NCBI GenBank assembly: GCA_035620895.1
Contig: DASPFY010000009.1
Location: 62,001 to 126,000 of the forward strand
Source of the DNA: TA-21 sp035620895
Lineage (GTDB): Archaea; Thermoproteota; Nitrososphaeria; Nitrososphaerales; Nitrososphaeraceae
Direction of reading: 5' to 3'
DNA length: 64,000 nt
Of the stretch, positions 54,726 through 63,647 are shown in pieces; position 1 is the stretch's first letter; every line of letters starts with the position of its first letter. The notes under the pieces are model-generated. The model saw only the letters and a program-made list of their open reading frames with translations. It had not been told where the DNA came from and did no database searches. A program made the position numbers and the translations under genes.

Positions 54726-55709
54726 ATGTCAGAGGAGCATTCCGAAAGAAAATTACCAGAAGACCACGAATGGCAGGTTACTGAGAAAGTTAAGGAAACG
54801 CACGATACTTACACTTACACTTTAAGACCTTTTTCTGCCTCACAAAGATTCAATTTCTCCATAGGCCAATTTGTAACTTTGAGTGCAATACTCAAAAGGC
54901 CTACAGCATCGAGAGGTGTTCAGGAGACTACCGTTAACCGTGCTTATTCAATCGCATCGTCGCCAACGAGAGATTTTATCGAACTTACAATCAAAGAAGA
55001 GAAGCCTTATGGGTATATCAACCCTGTTACAGGGAAATCGGATGCCTTTGCAGCTTATTTTAATCAACAGGTTAAGATAGGAGATAGAATCAAGCTAAAA
55101 TTAAATCCAGTTAAAGAACATTTCTTATGGAAAGTAGCCGCAGGAATTGAGAAGAACGTAGCATATTGGTCGGGTGCAAATGGAGCACAATCTGCAAGAT
55201 GCTTGATGCAGTATATGGAGGATAAGAAGGATCCCGAGTTTAATCTTATACTATTTTACAGTAACACAAAGTTATCCACCGAGAATGCGGATAGTAAGAT
55301 TAGTGACGTTAAACACCATCCTATTGACTCCCTGAATGTGATTTACTATAATTGGTTGATAGATATTGCAAAAAAACTTGAGAATGTGAAAGTGATTTTT
55401 ACTTTCACAAGAGAACAAGAGATACCTACGGCATCCAAAGATGCCGGGATTGTTTTTAGGAAAGGAAGATTCTTCCTAAATCCTGATGGTTCCTCAGAAA
55501 GAACTTTAATTAAATATGGTGATAATGTAGAAACATCATTTAATCCAATATGTGGTAGCAGCGCGTTCATAAGCGGCACGGTAAGGTTACCAGATGGTAA
55601 GATAAATAAAGGTAAAGGAATTTTACAAAATTTGATGGAACTAGAAGGAGTAAAGCCTGAAAAGACTGATAAAGAACAGTTTTACCTCCACCAAGTCGGC
55701 GCAAATTAG
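54726..55709 (+). CDS. FAD/NAD(P)-dependent ferredoxin reductase-like oxidoreductase
   Basis: A 327-residue flavoprotein with an FNR-type FAD domain: NRAYSIASSPTRDFIELTIK is the FAD-binding motif (RxYS), preceded by FNFSIGQFVTLSA. The nucleotide half has GANGAQSARCLMQYM in place of the usual GGxGITP, and CGSSAFISGTVRLP near the end. The pyridine nucleotide loop is therefore degenerate. It may pass electrons between NAD(P)H and a ferredoxin or similar partner, but no gene for one is adjacent. Confidence 0.8.
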   Translation: MSEEHSERKLPEDHEWQVTEKVKETHDTYTYTLRPFSASQRFNFSIGQFVTLSAILKRPTASRGVQETTVNRAYSIASSPTRDFIELTIKEEKPYGYINPVTGKSDAFAAYFNQQVKIGDRIKLKLNPVKEHFLWKVAAGIEKNVAYWSGANGAQSARCLMQYMEDKKDPEFNLILFYSNTKLSTENADSKISDVKHHPIDSLNVIYYNWLIDIAKKLENVKVIFTFTREQEIPTASKDAGIVFRKGRFFLNPDGSSERTLIKYGDNVETSFNPICGSSAFISGTVRLPDGKINKGKGILQNLMELEGVKPEKTDKEQFYLHQVGAN

Positions 55710-56015
55710 TAAAATGAGAAAAAGCTTTAGCTATAAGATATTATTTCCTAAAGAAGAATCTATATCAACTGATTTTTTGTCTTATATTATTGCTATAACT
55801 AGATTTTTTTCAATCGCTATCTGAAAGGAAAGCGTTGAAAATCAGACAATAATTCTGACACCTTGAGAAACATGAGGTTGGCTTATATCGAATACACAAA
55901 GTGTAAAGTATATGAATCAAATTGAAAAATGGTTATTGAATAAATGATATGAAGATTTAGCTATAAGATATTGAGTCAACAGTTAATTGTGTTAGCTTTC
56001 AGAAGATATCGACAT

Positions 56016-56426
56016 ATGAATATGAAGAAGGAAATGTCAATTGCTGTCATATTTCTTGCAGTAGCTATCATCTTTGTATCATCGAGTCCTATGGCAAACA
56101 ATGCTTTCGCACAAACCGAAGGAGAAGAGGATCTGGTACAAACAGAACATGAAGATAATTCAGTACAAACAGAAGGAGAAGAGGATTCAGGAAGCAAAAA
56201 CTATGAAAATTTCCTAGATTGTCTGTCGGATGCTAGCGGGGTAAGTGGAATTCCTGCCGGCGATCAGATAGTGAGTTGTGTGGAAGGAAGTGGTTACATT
56301 CAGGGAAGTTCCAGTGCCAGTAACGCTGTAGATACAGAAGATGAGACTGAAAATGTGCAAGTAAGTGTAGTAGGTGATGAAAGCGATGAAGATGAAAGCG
56401 ATGAAGATGAAAGCGATGAAGAATAG
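56016..56426 (+). CDS. Exported acidic repeat protein
   Basis: A protein of about 136 residues with a signal peptide (MNMKKEMSIAVIFLAVAIIF, cleavage after FAQ near residue 33). The mature part contains QTEGEED...QTEHEDNS...QTEGEEDS repeats, a short domain with two cysteines (NFLDCLSDASGV...SCVEGSG) and a C-terminal DESDE repeat. ATG codons at 56016 and 56022 are both possible. The strongly acidic surface suggests cation binding or a cell-surface position. No family is recognised. Confidence 0.65.
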   Translation: MNMKKEMSIAVIFLAVAIIFVSSSPMANNAFAQTEGEEDLVQTEHEDNSVQTEGEEDSGSKNYENFLDCLSDASGVSGIPAGDQIVSCVEGSGYIQGSSSASNAVDTEDETENVQVSVVGDESDEDESDEDESDEE

Positions 56427-56582
56427 ACTAGCAGTGAAATTGATATCAGAGAGATCCCTTTCTTTCTTTTTTAGTATCAAGTATTATTTCTCAATCTAAT
56501 TCATTTTGGTAGTGGTCCAACTAAAGATAGGATGGAGTTTTCAATTACTCTTGTCCACAAAAACTTTGGATAGGGACGATCA

Positions 56583-57395
56583 TTAAGTGGATTGGTAGCT
56601 CAGTATCCTTTGTTTACATGTTTGTAGATAGCTCTTGTCTATATCAAAACCTATACATGAAACCCCTGATCTCATTGATGCTATTGCAGTTGAACCTATT
56701 CCAACGAATGGGTCCAGCACTGCTCTACACCTACTAACTCCATGTAATTTGATGCACATTTCTGGAAGCTTACTTGGAAAAGTGGAAGGATGCGGTCTCT
56801 GTTTTTTATCCCAAATGGTCTCATATGGTATGAACCAAGTGTTGCCACGATCTCTCAGATCGCGGGTTGCCTTTTTCCAACGGCCAATATTTGTTTTATC
56901 TTGGTAGGGAACTCCGATGGAAAGTTTATCTAATTTGACATTACCGTTTTTAGTAAAATGAAAGATGGATTCAGAACAATCATTTAGATACCTATCACTA
57001 ACAAGTGGTTTAAAATGACCAACGGCAATGTCTGATATTACAGATGGATATTTTCCTACATCAGACTTTGGAATGGCTATGGATTTTATCCATACGATGA
57101 CGTTTTGTAATGTGAAATACTTTCTCAAAACATTGGCAGCATCTAAAGGTATCCAAGGATCCGACGGCTTGCTGCCAATATTTATAAAAAAAGAACCATC
57201 ATCTGACAGAACTTTTTTAATTGCTCCACCCACGTCCGATAGGAACCTCAAGTAATCATTTCTCGGCAGTGTATCCTTGTAGCGATTATACCTAACACCT
57301 ATATTATACGGAGGAGATGTAACAACTACATCAATTGTTTTCTCCAATAAATGATTTTCAATTCCACTGATGCAATCACCATGGTATAACTTTAT
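56583..57395 (-). CDS. DNA methyltransferase (N4-cytosine/N6-adenine, TSPPY type)
   Basis: A SAM-dependent DNA methyltransferase. Motif IV is TSPPYNIGVRYN; DGSFFINIGSKPSDPW follows, and the C-terminal DPFVGIGSTAIASMRSG is the SAM-binding motif I, so the order is that of the beta class. The only ATG/GTG/TTG codon of the N-terminal region is TTG 57347, but the frame continues upstream as IKLYHGDCISGIENHL, the usual N-terminus (LYHGDC) of these enzymes. I therefore place the start at ATA 57395, with ATT 57449 as the alternative. No cognate endonuclease is adjacent. Confidence 0.8.
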   Translation of the reverse strand: MKLYHGDCISGIENHLLEKTIDVVVTSPPYNIGVRYNRYKDTLPRNDYLRFLSDVGGAIKKVLSDDGSFFINIGSKPSDPWIPLDAANVLRKYFTLQNVIVWIKSIAIPKSDVGKYPSVISDIAVGHFKPLVSDRYLNDCSESIFHFTKNGNVKLDKLSIGVPYQDKTNIGRWKKATRDLRDRGNTWFIPYETIWDKKQRPHPSTFPSKLPEMCIKLHGVSRCRAVLDPFVGIGSTAIASMRSGVSCIGFDIDKSYLQTCKQRILSYQST

Positions 57396-57556
57396 GAAGA
57401 TACCTTTCCTCTTTAATTCAAGAAATTTTACAGGGATATCTTTCTTAATTTTGATTCAACTTCTTTTCAGAGATTCAAAAGCAAAAGTCAAATTAATTTG
57501 TATTACCTAGCTAGAACTAGAAGAAAGGAAAAAAGAATCAATAATTTAAGATGTTC

Positions 57557-57928
57557 TCAGATCAATACAAGATCATCTACTGCTGATATCATAACAACAG
57601 CTTTATTTCCTGCTAGACTTTTCTTCATTCTGCTTACTACTTCTTTGACATCAGAAGAATTTACAACAGTAGCTATAACTTTTCTAGAATTATACGTGAG
57701 TTCAACTGTACCACTTCCTCTACCTGATGCGACTGTTTCTTTATCTTTGGTTACGCCCTTTACGTCATAAATTGTGGCTTCAAGATTCAATTCCTTTAAT
57801 GAAGAGAGGATATCACTAACATATTCCGCTTTAACGAGTACAGCCAGTCTCTTCATAGTTCTCGATTCTCTTCCAGGCATTTCTGAGTATGTTACCTCAA
57901 ATGGCAAGGTCGTGTTGTCTTTAACCAT
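57557..57928 (-). CDS. PII-like signalling protein
   Basis: A 123-residue protein with the ferredoxin-like fold of GlnB/PII proteins: RLAVLVKAEYVSDILSSLKE, then the VKGVTKDKETVASGRGSGTV T-loop region, KVIATVVNSSDVKEVVSRMK and the end VVMISAVDDLVLI. The T-loop tyrosine and the usual TGxxGDGK B-loop are not present, so nucleotide or 2-oxoglutarate sensing may differ from classic PII. An internal ATG at 57856 (MKRLAVLVK) is a likely alternative start. No ammonium transporter is adjacent. Confidence 0.65.
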   Translation of the reverse strand: MVKDNTTLPFEVTYSEMPGRESRTMKRLAVLVKAEYVSDILSSLKELNLEATIYDVKGVTKDKETVASGRGSGTVELTYNSRKVIATVVNSSDVKEVVSRMKKSLAGNKAVVMISAVDDLVLI

Positions 57929-58090
57929 TTCTTTAGAGTAGAAATGGAAGTATAAAAAGTTGATGTAAATATGAAATTGGGATCAAGTTTTGGGGCAGAC
58001 GAATGATACTTCTTTTGATATAATTTTCTTTATTAAGATACGAAATTATGGTTGTAAATATTTATTTATGTTGTTGATGCTACTACTGTT

Positions 58091-58564
58091 ATGGAAAGTA
58101 ACCATTTTATAAAAACAATGATGGTCACAAGTTTCATTATCACAATTGTGTTGGTTAACCCCAATTTATTGGCTAAAGCAACAGCGGAAACCGGAGTTGG
58201 AAAAGATGTATTTAAGGTGATTGTCACGTTATTTGACATAACAAATTCAACAAAAGACATTATAACAATTGTTAATGTGAAGGATCAAACTAAAGTAAAG
58301 GTGTTCAACGCCGAAAATCCCGAAAGCGAAGTTGAGGATAAAGTTAGCTACACGATGACCTTTCCTAATTTGACAGTGGAAGATGGGGATCCGTACAGCG
58401 TATGTACGGTGAGCGTTGAAGATTTTGAACTTCGCTGTATAGAAGGAAACAATTCTCCCCTGAATAGGCCAGAATTTGTTGATATTGATGTAGCTGGAGG
58501 AGGCAGCGTAACTGGAGGAGGTAATGGCGAAGATCAAGAAGAAGGTTCTAATGAAGAAGATTGA
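58091..58564 (+). CDS. Small exported beta-rich protein
   Basis: A 157-residue exported protein: signal peptide (FIKTMMVTSFIITIVLVNP, cleavage near ATA at residue 30), a beta-sandwich-like domain (VFKVIVTLFDITNSTKDI, VSYTMTFPNLTVEDGDPYSV) with two cysteines about ten residues apart, and an acidic glycine-rich C-terminal tail. The family is unknown but typical for thaumarchaeal surface proteins. ATG at 58091. Confidence 0.65.
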   Translation: MESNHFIKTMMVTSFIITIVLVNPNLLAKATAETGVGKDVFKVIVTLFDITNSTKDIITIVNVKDQTKVKVFNAENPESEVEDKVSYTMTFPNLTVEDGDPYSVCTVSVEDFELRCIEGNNSPLNRPEFVDIDVAGGGSVTGGGNGEDQEEGSNEED

Positions 58565-58647
58565 ATTCTTCCTTCAATGAATAGATATACGAAGACATTT
58601 ATTTTTCATTTATACCGATGTAGTAATTTGTGGGATTAACAACTTTA

Positions 58648-59028
58648 ATGAATATGAATAGAACATTTAAAGCACTAGTTTATGGCGCTGCAGCATCTAC
58701 TCTTATTGCAGGAGTATTACATCTTGCTCTTGTTCCAATGTTCTTCAATCAAATGACGCCAGATGTAATAATATTCTTTATAGGTTCTGGTCTTACTCAG
58801 CTCTTCTGGATTATACCTACCATTAAGAGATGGATATTCCCCTGGTATTATATCGGTATAGGTGGAACGATTCTCTTGATCTTATTGTGGATAATTGCAA
58901 TACCTGGAAGCGGATATCCGATAGGTGGGATGGATTTGGCTATCGAAGTTTCTCAGATCGCTTTCGTAATTTTGAGCGTAATAGTAATCAAGAAAAATAA
59001 AGAAGAATTGAGTAAGTATAGTACGTAG
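58648..59028 (+). CDS. Four-helix membrane protein
   Basis: A protein of about 126 residues with four transmembrane helices (for example FKALVYGAAASTLIAGVLHL, and GIGGTILLILLWIIAIPG), short polar loops and a basic C-terminus KKNKEELSKYST. No catalytic residues. ATG 58648 is preferred to GTG 58630 because the preceding residues are atypical. The function is unknown. Confidence 0.65.
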   Translation: MNMNRTFKALVYGAAASTLIAGVLHLALVPMFFNQMTPDVIIFFIGSGLTQLFWIIPTIKRWIFPWYYIGIGGTILLILLWIIAIPGSGYPIGGMDLAIEVSQIAFVILSVIVIKKNKEELSKYST

Positions 59029-59169
59029 ACTATGATATCTTTACTCTATAATGAAACATACCTCCTATGGTACTACAAAATGAACACGAAGTGTACTAGC
59101 TATGATAACATTATACAACGTCATATGTATAATTAATAATTACCATAACTGGGCATCTGAACCTAAGTC

Positions 59170-59550
59170 CTAAGAATCATTTTCAAGTATGGACAAGAAG
59201 TTTCCGGCAGGATCTTTAAACCATGCTATCTTTGGTTTACCCTGGAAAATACCTTTGTCATCAGTTTTTAGGTCACCTTTGTTGTAGGTTTGAAAACCTA
59301 TTCCTAATTTAGTGAGTTCGTCTACTGTTCGATCAATGTCATCAACTACAAAATTAAGTACGGTAAAAGTCGCAGGAGCGTGATCGGGTTTGGGGTAAAT
59401 GAATACATCATTACCTCCTTTAATTTGTAAGTTTAGCCCTTCCTCCGACTCCGATACCTCAAGTCCCAAAGTTTGACCGTAAAACTTCTTGGCTTCTTCT
59501 AAATCATTAACGGAAAAACTTGAAAAAGCTTTTGTGTTTTTGAAAATCAT
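59170..59550 (-). CDS. Glyoxalase/VOC-fold protein
   Basis: A 126-residue VOC-fold protein: FSSFSVNDLEEAKKFYGQTL, VLNFVVDDIDRTVDELTKLG and AWFKDPAGNFLSILE are the usual strands and turns. The family ranges from glyoxalases to resistance proteins; the closing FKDPAGNF pattern fits a general VOC member. It is unlike the VOC proteins at 37743 and 61154 in length and motifs. ATG at 59550. Confidence 0.9.
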   Translation of the reverse strand: MIFKNTKAFSSFSVNDLEEAKKFYGQTLGLEVSESEEGLNLQIKGGNDVFIYPKPDHAPATFTVLNFVVDDIDRTVDELTKLGIGFQTYNKGDLKTDDKGIFQGKPKIAWFKDPAGNFLSILENDS

Positions 59551-59603
59551 ATAACAAAATTAGAATAAAATAACTATTAAGAGTTATACAATTTGGCCTC
59601 AAT

Positions 59604-59774
59604 TTGACAAGACTAACCGTTGGTGGAATCTTATACGGCTTGCTTGGGTCGACAACTTTCATAGTTAGTGGTGGAGTAATATTTGCAATATCTCTATTGT
59701 CGTTTAGACTTCTAAGAATGATAGACTGTACGCTTTTGGTGGAATTAGGTTTCCAGCTAGTGGATATTCTTTAG
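59604..59774 (+). CDS. Possible small membrane protein
   Basis: A TTG-initiated 56-codon frame with a glycine-rich hydrophobic N-terminal half (GGILYGLLGSTTFIVSGGVI) and a basic patch RLLRMIDC. It ends at TAG 59772-59774, overlapping by four bases the stop of the convergent zinc gene. It could be a real small membrane protein or a remnant. I am not sure. Confidence 0.3.
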   Translation: MTRLTVGGILYGLLGSTTFIVSGGVIFAISLLSFRLLRMIDCTLLVELGFQLVDIL

Positions 59775-59914
59775 TCCTGAAGATTGCTTACTAAAATTGT
59801 CTGAGGATTTGATCTTTGCAAATCGTAACACTTTGGACAGATCATACTTCCGAACCAGTATTTCATCGAGCTCGTTTTCTTTTCACATAATTCACATCTT
59901 GCAAAGTTATACAT
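59771..59914 (-). CDS. 47-residue zinc-ribbon protein
   Basis: On the minus strand, ATG 59914 opens a 47-codon frame reading MYNFARCELCEKKTS, then SMICPKCYDLQRS: CxxC, 15 residues, CxxC, a compact zinc ribbon. An AT-rich TATA element precedes the ATG at the usual distance. A plus-strand frame overlaps it but lacks motifs, so this is the genuine gene. The function is unknown. Confidence 0.7.
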   Translation of the reverse strand: MYNFARCELCEKKTSSMKYWFGSMICPKCYDLQRSNPQTILVSNLQD

Positions 59915-59936
59915 TACTTTGGTACATAGCTATCTT

Positions 59937-59950
59937 CTTATATAAAAATT
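59937..59950 (-). promoter_or_regulatory. TATA box of the 47-residue zinc-ribbon gene
   Basis: On the minus strand the sequence aatttttatataag lies about 23-36 bases before the ATG at 59914, the expected position for an archaeal TATA element of a leaderless transcript. Confidence 0.45.
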
Positions 59951-60060
59951 TTCTAGTAGATTTAGATGGATGGAACTCGGAACTCTGAGTCGAGGTTCCA
60001 TTTTAGGATATGATTGGCATCTAATACCGTTTTATGTCTTTAATGACCATTGTAGTTTCT

Positions 60061-61056
60061 TCAAAAACAAAAAGTTGAACCCACACTCGACTGAATGAAT
60101 TTTCCTGGCATTTTGTTAATAATTTCATTTGCTGCTTTCCAACCCGTACAATGACATGGAACAACATATTGTGGATCTTCTCTTTTCAGCTCAGATATTG
60201 TCAAAGGAATGGATTCTTCATATACATGCCCTGATAAATGAAATCCACCGATAACACAATATATTTTTTTTACACCAGTAACTTTTTTTGCAAATTTAAT
60301 TGTGTTTATTATTCCAGCATGTCCACAGCCAGTCAGAATTATCAGTCCCTTTTTTCTTGCGTTCATGATTAATGCCTGATCATCCTTGACCAAGGGATCA
60401 GGTACTAAGTCAGATTCATTTTTTTCTTCCTTATATTGTAATGGAAAACCTTTCTCAAAATCAGTAACTCTTGGTATTGCTCCAGTTATCATGACTCTGT
60501 TATTTATCAACTTGCCTCTTTTCTTTTTGATGTTGTTTTCAATCCTTGGGAGGAAACTTATCTTGTCTATTTTTCTTATAATTCCACCGGCCTGAAATAT
60601 TTCCGCCTCATTTAGAAAATCCATTTTTGCTCTATTACCATTCGGATATACAAGCCATCGTCTCAGGAAGGCATCTGGATGCACTATGATTTCTATCGGC
60701 TTTTTTATTCTTTTCAGAGTACTTATCAATCCTGAAATGTGGTCAAAATGTCCATGACTTAATATTATAGTCTCAATGTCTGCCAGATTAATTCCTAGCA
60801 CATCGGAATTATTGACTATCCCATCTTTACTAACCCCGGTATCAAAGAGAAATTTGTTGCGCTTGACCGTGTTTCCATGAGTATAAGATATCTCCAATAT
60901 GATTGAAAATCCATGTTCAGCTATAGGAGCTCTGGCAATCTTTTGGTTACTTACCATAGGAGGCCTTTTTACTTTGGAGGAACTAGGGAGTAACCTATCA
61001 GTAATATTGTCTACCAAGATGGTAATTTTTGCACTATCAATCTCTTGTAAATTCAT
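60061..61056 (-). CDS. MBL-fold metallohydrolase (ribofuranosylaminobenzene-phosphate synthase-like)
   Basis: A 331-residue metallo-beta-lactamase-fold protein. Metal motif LSHGHFDHISGL (HxHxDH-type), TGCGHAGIINTI and IGGFHLSG supply further histidines, and the closing PCHCTGWKA completes the pattern of the family annotated as 7,8-dihydropterin-6-methyl-4-(beta-D-ribofuranosyl)-aminobenzene 5'-phosphate synthase-like. The real substrate is uncertain. A polar insert rich in K (NNIKKKRGKL) is present. ATG at 61056. Confidence 0.9.
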   Translation of the reverse strand: MNLQEIDSAKITILVDNITDRLLPSSSKVKRPPMVSNQKIARAPIAEHGFSIILEISYTHGNTVKRNKFLFDTGVSKDGIVNNSDVLGINLADIETIILSHGHFDHISGLISTLKRIKKPIEIIVHPDAFLRRWLVYPNGNRAKMDFLNEAEIFQAGGIIRKIDKISFLPRIENNIKKKRGKLINNRVMITGAIPRVTDFEKGFPLQYKEEKNESDLVPDPLVKDDQALIMNARKKGLIILTGCGHAGIINTIKFAKKVTGVKKIYCVIGGFHLSGHVYEESIPLTISELKREDPQYVVPCHCTGWKAANEIINKMPGKFIQSSVGSTFCF

Positions 61057-61153
61057 GCATAATAATTATAAAAGCATAATAATTAATGTAATCGATTGTT
61101 TGACTTTATTCAAATTGATGTGATTAAGAACGAAACGTAGCCTTTTGTAGGAG

Positions 61154-61645
61154 TTATTCTCCCTGATACGCTTTTGTTAAGACATTGATATCAAACTTGT
61201 GCATTTGTAACATTGCCTTCATGACTCTCTCCGTTTTGTTAGAGTCTTTATCTTGCAGCATCTTTATCAAAACAAGAGGGACAACTTGCCATGAAACTCC
61301 AAATTTGTCCTTGAGCCATCCGCATACCTGCGCATTCTTATCACCACCCTGGGTAAGTTTTTCCCAGTAATAATCAATTTCTTCTTGAGTATCACAATAG
61401 ATCTGAAATGAGATAGCTTCATTAAACTTAAATACGGGTCCTCCGTTGAGAGCCAGAAATTTCTGTCCCTCTATTTCAAAATCAATGGTCATTACAGTAC
61501 CTTCCTTTTTCTTATGTATCTCATACCCTTCTTTTCCATATCTAGTAACGTTACCAATCTTTGTGTTCTTAAATATCGAGACATAAAATTGCACTGCATC
61601 TTCGGCATTATTATCAAACCACAAACACGGACTAATTTTTTGCAT
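61154..61645 (-). CDS. PhnB-like/3-demethylubiquinone methyltransferase-like VOC protein
   Basis: A 163-residue VOC protein of the PhnB subgroup: ISPCLWFDNNAEDAVQFYVS, FEIEGQKFLALNGGPVFKFN, FQIYCDTQEEIDYYWEKLTQ and GVSWQVVPLVL. Despite the family name, no methyltransferase motif is present; these proteins are stand-alone VOC domains of unknown activity. ATG at 61645. Confidence 0.92.
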   Translation of the reverse strand: MQKISPCLWFDNNAEDAVQFYVSIFKNTKIGNVTRYGKEGYEIHKKKEGTVMTIDFEIEGQKFLALNGGPVFKFNEAISFQIYCDTQEEIDYYWEKLTQGGDKNAQVCGWLKDKFGVSWQVVPLVLIKMLQDKDSNKTERVMKAMLQMHKFDINVLTKAYQGE

Positions 61646-61851
61646 CTAAGGTTATTAAACAGGTATACTATAAATACATGCGCTCATTGATTATCATGGA
61701 AATTGTCTCCGATTTGTTCAATAGTTCAACATATTTACATGTTTACAAATTTATCTTCAAAGAATGAATTTTGCAAATTTGTTTTCTCTCTAATGCAAGT
61801 AATATTATTTTTAGTATTATTTTATTAATATACATAGCATAGATTTCTTTT

Positions 61852-63645
61852 TCAGGACTTAATGTCTAAATTATTTTCCTTTATAAACACGTTCGGGCTG
61901 AAGGCATTGAAGAAAAATGGAGATCCTGAAAATGACAAAGGCGAAACTGGCCCCTGAGTCATAAATGAATATTTTCTGGTACTCGAATTGAATGAGCTAG
62001 CCGGATCAGTAAATGTCCTATACAAATCAATAGCTTTTTCATCCGATACTAGTTCTCTAAGTGTGACTAGATCGTTACCTAGTGAAAGCCCAAATCCAAA
62101 AAACATAATTCGTAATTGCTGTAGTATATCCCTGTGGATACTAGATAATGATGTACTGATAAAAAGCCACCCCAATCCATACTTCCTAGTAGTCCTGACT
62201 GCGTCAAGCAAAGTCAGTCTCAATTGTTCAAGATTAGGATCACTAAATTCATCTTTTCTTGCGTATCTGTGGGATTCATCAAGAACAACCAGGGTGTTTA
62301 AGGAAGTATTCTTCTGCCATGTTTTTTCGCCTAAGCTAACCAGACCTTTAAGCAATCTCTTTAATATTAATGATTGAATGGTTTCATTCCAATATCTTAG
62401 TTGCATATTGTGAGCAGTTTGTTCAGAAAGATCTACAACAATAAGTGGTTTTAATTTCCATGAGAACTTTTCTAAAAGATCATCAATTGTTATAGCATCC
62501 TGTCTGTCTTCAAATAGACTGCAAATTGGAACCCAGAATTGAGAATACAAATTATCCAGATTTTTTTCATCGAGATTCGAAACAAGATTATTAAGTCTCT
62601 TTCTTGGTTCTGGAGTAGAAAATATAAGAAGCTGAATTTCTTCCTTGCGCAATTCATTCATGAAAAGGTCGAACGACTCTCTTTTTATTAATTTAGTCAA
62701 AGTCGTTTTGTTTCTAAGTTTAGGTATCAATGCATCAACGGCAAATCCCTTATTTGGCCCTTTAATTGTTAGCTGATGAAAGATTTGTGATTCCAGTAAG
62801 ATTTCTTCAAATAATGTCCATCTATCTAAAACAAGATTTCTAACATTTATTGATACGACTTGTTTATTTAGAGAATTCATTATTTTTTTCATATTGAAAT
62901 TAGAATCGGAATTCGAATATTCCTTGTCCCCGTTACTGCTATAGTCATTTGAAAAACTTTTAGAAAACTCTCCTACGGGATCTAGTACCAGTAAGCCCAT
63001 CTGACGAAACTTAGAGTACGCAGTCAGAATCATTTTCGCCAGAGTTGATTTTCCAGATCCAGTTATTCCAAAAACTCCCAGATGATAGGCTTCTCCAGCA
63101 CCATTCTCTCCGTAATCAAAATGCTTAAACCACATTGGCAATTTGGTTTTGGAACCATAACTATTCCCCAAATAGAGCAAGCTATTCTTTTGCTTTTCTA
63201 AAATAGTACTTAGAATGTCATCATTTACTTGATAAACATACGTTCCTGTTGGTGGAACTGTGCCTAATAAGCTGGGTTCAACTAGATCATCAGAACTGGT
63301 AAATATTGCGCTACAAAGCAGCTTTCCTACGTGAACATCCTGTATTCCACTAATAGGATTAACTGAGCCTCTTTTTCGTGCTACGGATTTTATTGTAGGA
63401 TCCTCTAATAAAAAGTTCTTAAGCATTATTTCTATAATTTGACCAATCGCATAATGATTTTTTGAGTCCTGTAAATATTTGAAAATGGCTAATTCGCCGA
63501 CAAGTTGTCTTGTGACGGAAGATTCCAATACATCTAGTGCAAGTTCGATTGTTGAAGAGGGTGATCCAATTGTTCCTAAAATGGAACTATTTTTAAGAAA
63601 ATAATTAATCTTCTTGTCGATGGAATTCTCCAAACTTATTTCCAA
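61852..63645 (-). CDS. herA: HerA-type hexameric DNA translocase/helicase
   Basis: HerA acts with NurA in DNA end resection during double-strand-break repair. The 597-residue protein has Walker A GVFGITGSGKSTLAKM and Walker B NTLVVLDESHRYARKDEF, plus a C-terminal arginine-finger-like region and STSLSSIHRDIL (sensor). An N-terminal beta-rich HAS-like domain (about residues 1-180) precedes the ATPase. It starts with TTG two bases after the stop of the NurA gene, a close operon arrangement typical of archaea. Confidence 0.92.
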   Translation of the reverse strand: MEISLENSIDKKINYFLKNSSILGTIGSPSSTIELALDVLESSVTRQLVGELAIFKYLQDSKNHYAIGQIIEIMLKNFLLEDPTIKSVARKRGSVNPISGIQDVHVGKLLCSAIFTSSDDLVEPSLLGTVPPTGTYVYQVNDDILSTILEKQKNSLLYLGNSYGSKTKLPMWFKHFDYGENGAGEAYHLGVFGITGSGKSTLAKMILTAYSKFRQMGLLVLDPVGEFSKSFSNDYSSNGDKEYSNSDSNFNMKKIMNSLNKQVVSINVRNLVLDRWTLFEEILLESQIFHQLTIKGPNKGFAVDALIPKLRNKTTLTKLIKRESFDLFMNELRKEEIQLLIFSTPEPRKRLNNLVSNLDEKNLDNLYSQFWVPICSLFEDRQDAITIDDLLEKFSWKLKPLIVVDLSEQTAHNMQLRYWNETIQSLILKRLLKGLVSLGEKTWQKNTSLNTLVVLDESHRYARKDEFSDPNLEQLRLTLLDAVRTTRKYGLGWLFISTSLSSIHRDILQQLRIMFFGFGLSLGNDLVTLRELVSDEKAIDLYRTFTDPASSFNSSTRKYSFMTQGPVSPLSFSGSPFFFNAFSPNVFIKENNLDIKS

Positions 63646-63647
63646 AA

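Noticed and set aside
59797..59988. 63-codon plus-strand frame
   Set aside because: It lies on the opposite strand of the 47-residue zinc-ribbon gene, which has intact CxxC pairs and a TATA box; the plus frame has no features.
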